Assembly: GCA_038373865.1 (NCBI GenBank)
Contig: JAXGGA010004431.1
Coordinates: 24,539 to 88,538 of the forward strand
Direction: 5' to 3'
DNA length: 64,000 nucleotides
Source: Uloborus plumipes
Lineage: Eukaryota > Arthropoda > Arachnida > Araneae > Uloboridae
Shown: positions 63,197 to 64,000 of the stretch, one piece after another
How the letters are laid out: each line of letters begins with the position of its first letter
Numbering within the stretch: position 1 is the stretch's first letter
Notes under the pieces: model-generated
The model's input: the letters and a program-made list of their open reading frames with translations, nothing else
What the model was told of the DNA's origin: nothing
Database searches by the model: none
Program-made: the position numbers and the translations under genes

Positions 63197-63585
63197 CTAT
63201 ATCTATCTACCTACCATAAAGCCACTTCATTATAAACACCCGTACATTATATCCAGCCAAAAATATCGATAAAAAGTATCAATATTAACAGCAACTTATT
63301 AGTTTCTAGTTTAATTACTCTGAATGCAGGAAAAATTACGCCCTATTTTGAATCAGTTAGTTAGCATTTACATTCAATCCTCTTGCAGTTTAGAAGTAGA
63401 CAAAATAAGTCAATCAAAAGTAGTTCTGTTATTTCACGGAATATGTAGTTGGTGCTTTTTGACGTTTAAGTGACGAAATATTTTATACATTAATTCTACT
63501 AGTTTATCAATTAAAAGTTATCAATTAATTATTCTGTATATTTATTACAGTGTATTCGACATTTTAATAGATTTTATTCTTCCTG
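63197..63585. other. intergenic, no feature seen
   Basis: AT-rich DNA between the LTR element and the last MITE. Nothing recognised. Confidence 0.5.
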
Positions 63586-63991
63586 CACTGTAAAAAATGA
63601 ATGTTGTTTTTACAGTATAATACAACTAATTTTATAGTAAAAACTGCAAACATTGCTAATTTTACAGTTATGATTTGTAAAATTGCTACTTTTACAGTTA
63701 TAAATTGTAAAATTTCTAATTTTACAGTACTAAACTGTAAAATTGCTTATTTTACAGTTTATTACCGTACATTTTACAGTTTTAAACTGGAACTTCTTCT
63801 GCCAATATTATACTGTTGCTTTTACAGTATAATACAGCTAAATTTTACGGCAATAAACTAAAATTTCTAACTTTACAGCAAGAAACTGTAAAATTGCTAG
63901 TTTTAGTTTATTACTGTGCGTTATACAGTTTTAAATTAGAACCTCGGCTGCCAGTACTATACTGTAAAAACAACAGTTCATTTTTTGCAGT
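63586..63991 (+). mobile_element. ACTGTAAAA-family MITE, copy J
   Basis: Begins CACTGTAAAAAATGAATG and ends CATTTTTTGCAGT close to the window edge. Two modules. The first has extra CTGTAAAATTTCTAATTTTACAG-like units, making it longer than copies E and I. TA flanks are not clean. Confidence 0.85.
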
Positions 63992-64000
63992 TATAACAAT

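Overview
The window looks like a piece of an AT-rich arthropod nuclear genome. A chelicerate such as a spider would fit, but the sequence does not prove it. The reasons are: one large intron-adjacent coding exon with no operon structure, long AT-rich non-coding DNA, a Tc1-type transposon of the kind common in arthropods, a retroelement primer site matching an animal tRNA-His 3' end, and many TIR elements with TA, TTAA or TAA target duplications. There are no prokaryotic gene arrays, rRNA genes or CRISPR arrays.

Layout. (1) 538-4794, minus strand: a 1418-codon acidic, low-complexity protein, the only convincing host gene. A GC-rich, CCAAT-containing segment near 19.62-19.80 kb carries a good minus-strand splice donor, and a branch-point-like and acceptor pair lies 9 nt before the ATG. 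Together they suggest a non-coding first exon near 19.63-19.74 kb joined over a 14.8-kb intron to the coding exon at 4803. A possible donor at 618 would replace the odd last 26 residues if the gene continues outside the window. (2) 4.8-19.6 kb, the inferred intron: five copies of a TA-flanked MITE built from ACTGTAAAA-type palindromic units, plus a 2.7-kb foldback element (11601-14301). (3) 19.8-58 kb, intergenic: a second foldback element (31565-34344), two piggyBac-like MITEs in opposite orientation (23616-24127, 47153-47665), a CATCGG-dense TIR element (25062-25451), a TA-flanked element with GGTTGTGAC repeats (35639-37109) carrying a nested Tourist-like MITE, a small TIR repeat (39764-39999), more ACTGTAAAA MITEs, and long stretches where I see nothing. 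(4) 58.1-63.2 kb: a long TA/GATA microsatellite, a complete but dead Tc1 element (59206-60634), and a very young non-autonomous LTR retrotransposon on the minus strand (60754-63191). It has two 998-bp LTRs differing at one base, a 5-bp target duplication, a tRNA-His primer site and only 442 bp of internal DNA.

No genes are seen working together as a pathway. The main story is the mobile-element landscape around one acidic nuclear-type gene. The best candidates for something undescribed are the two giant foldback elements, the modular ACTGTAAAA MITE family, and the gene-less LTR element. All family calls come from reading termini, target duplications and motifs by eye; no database was searched.
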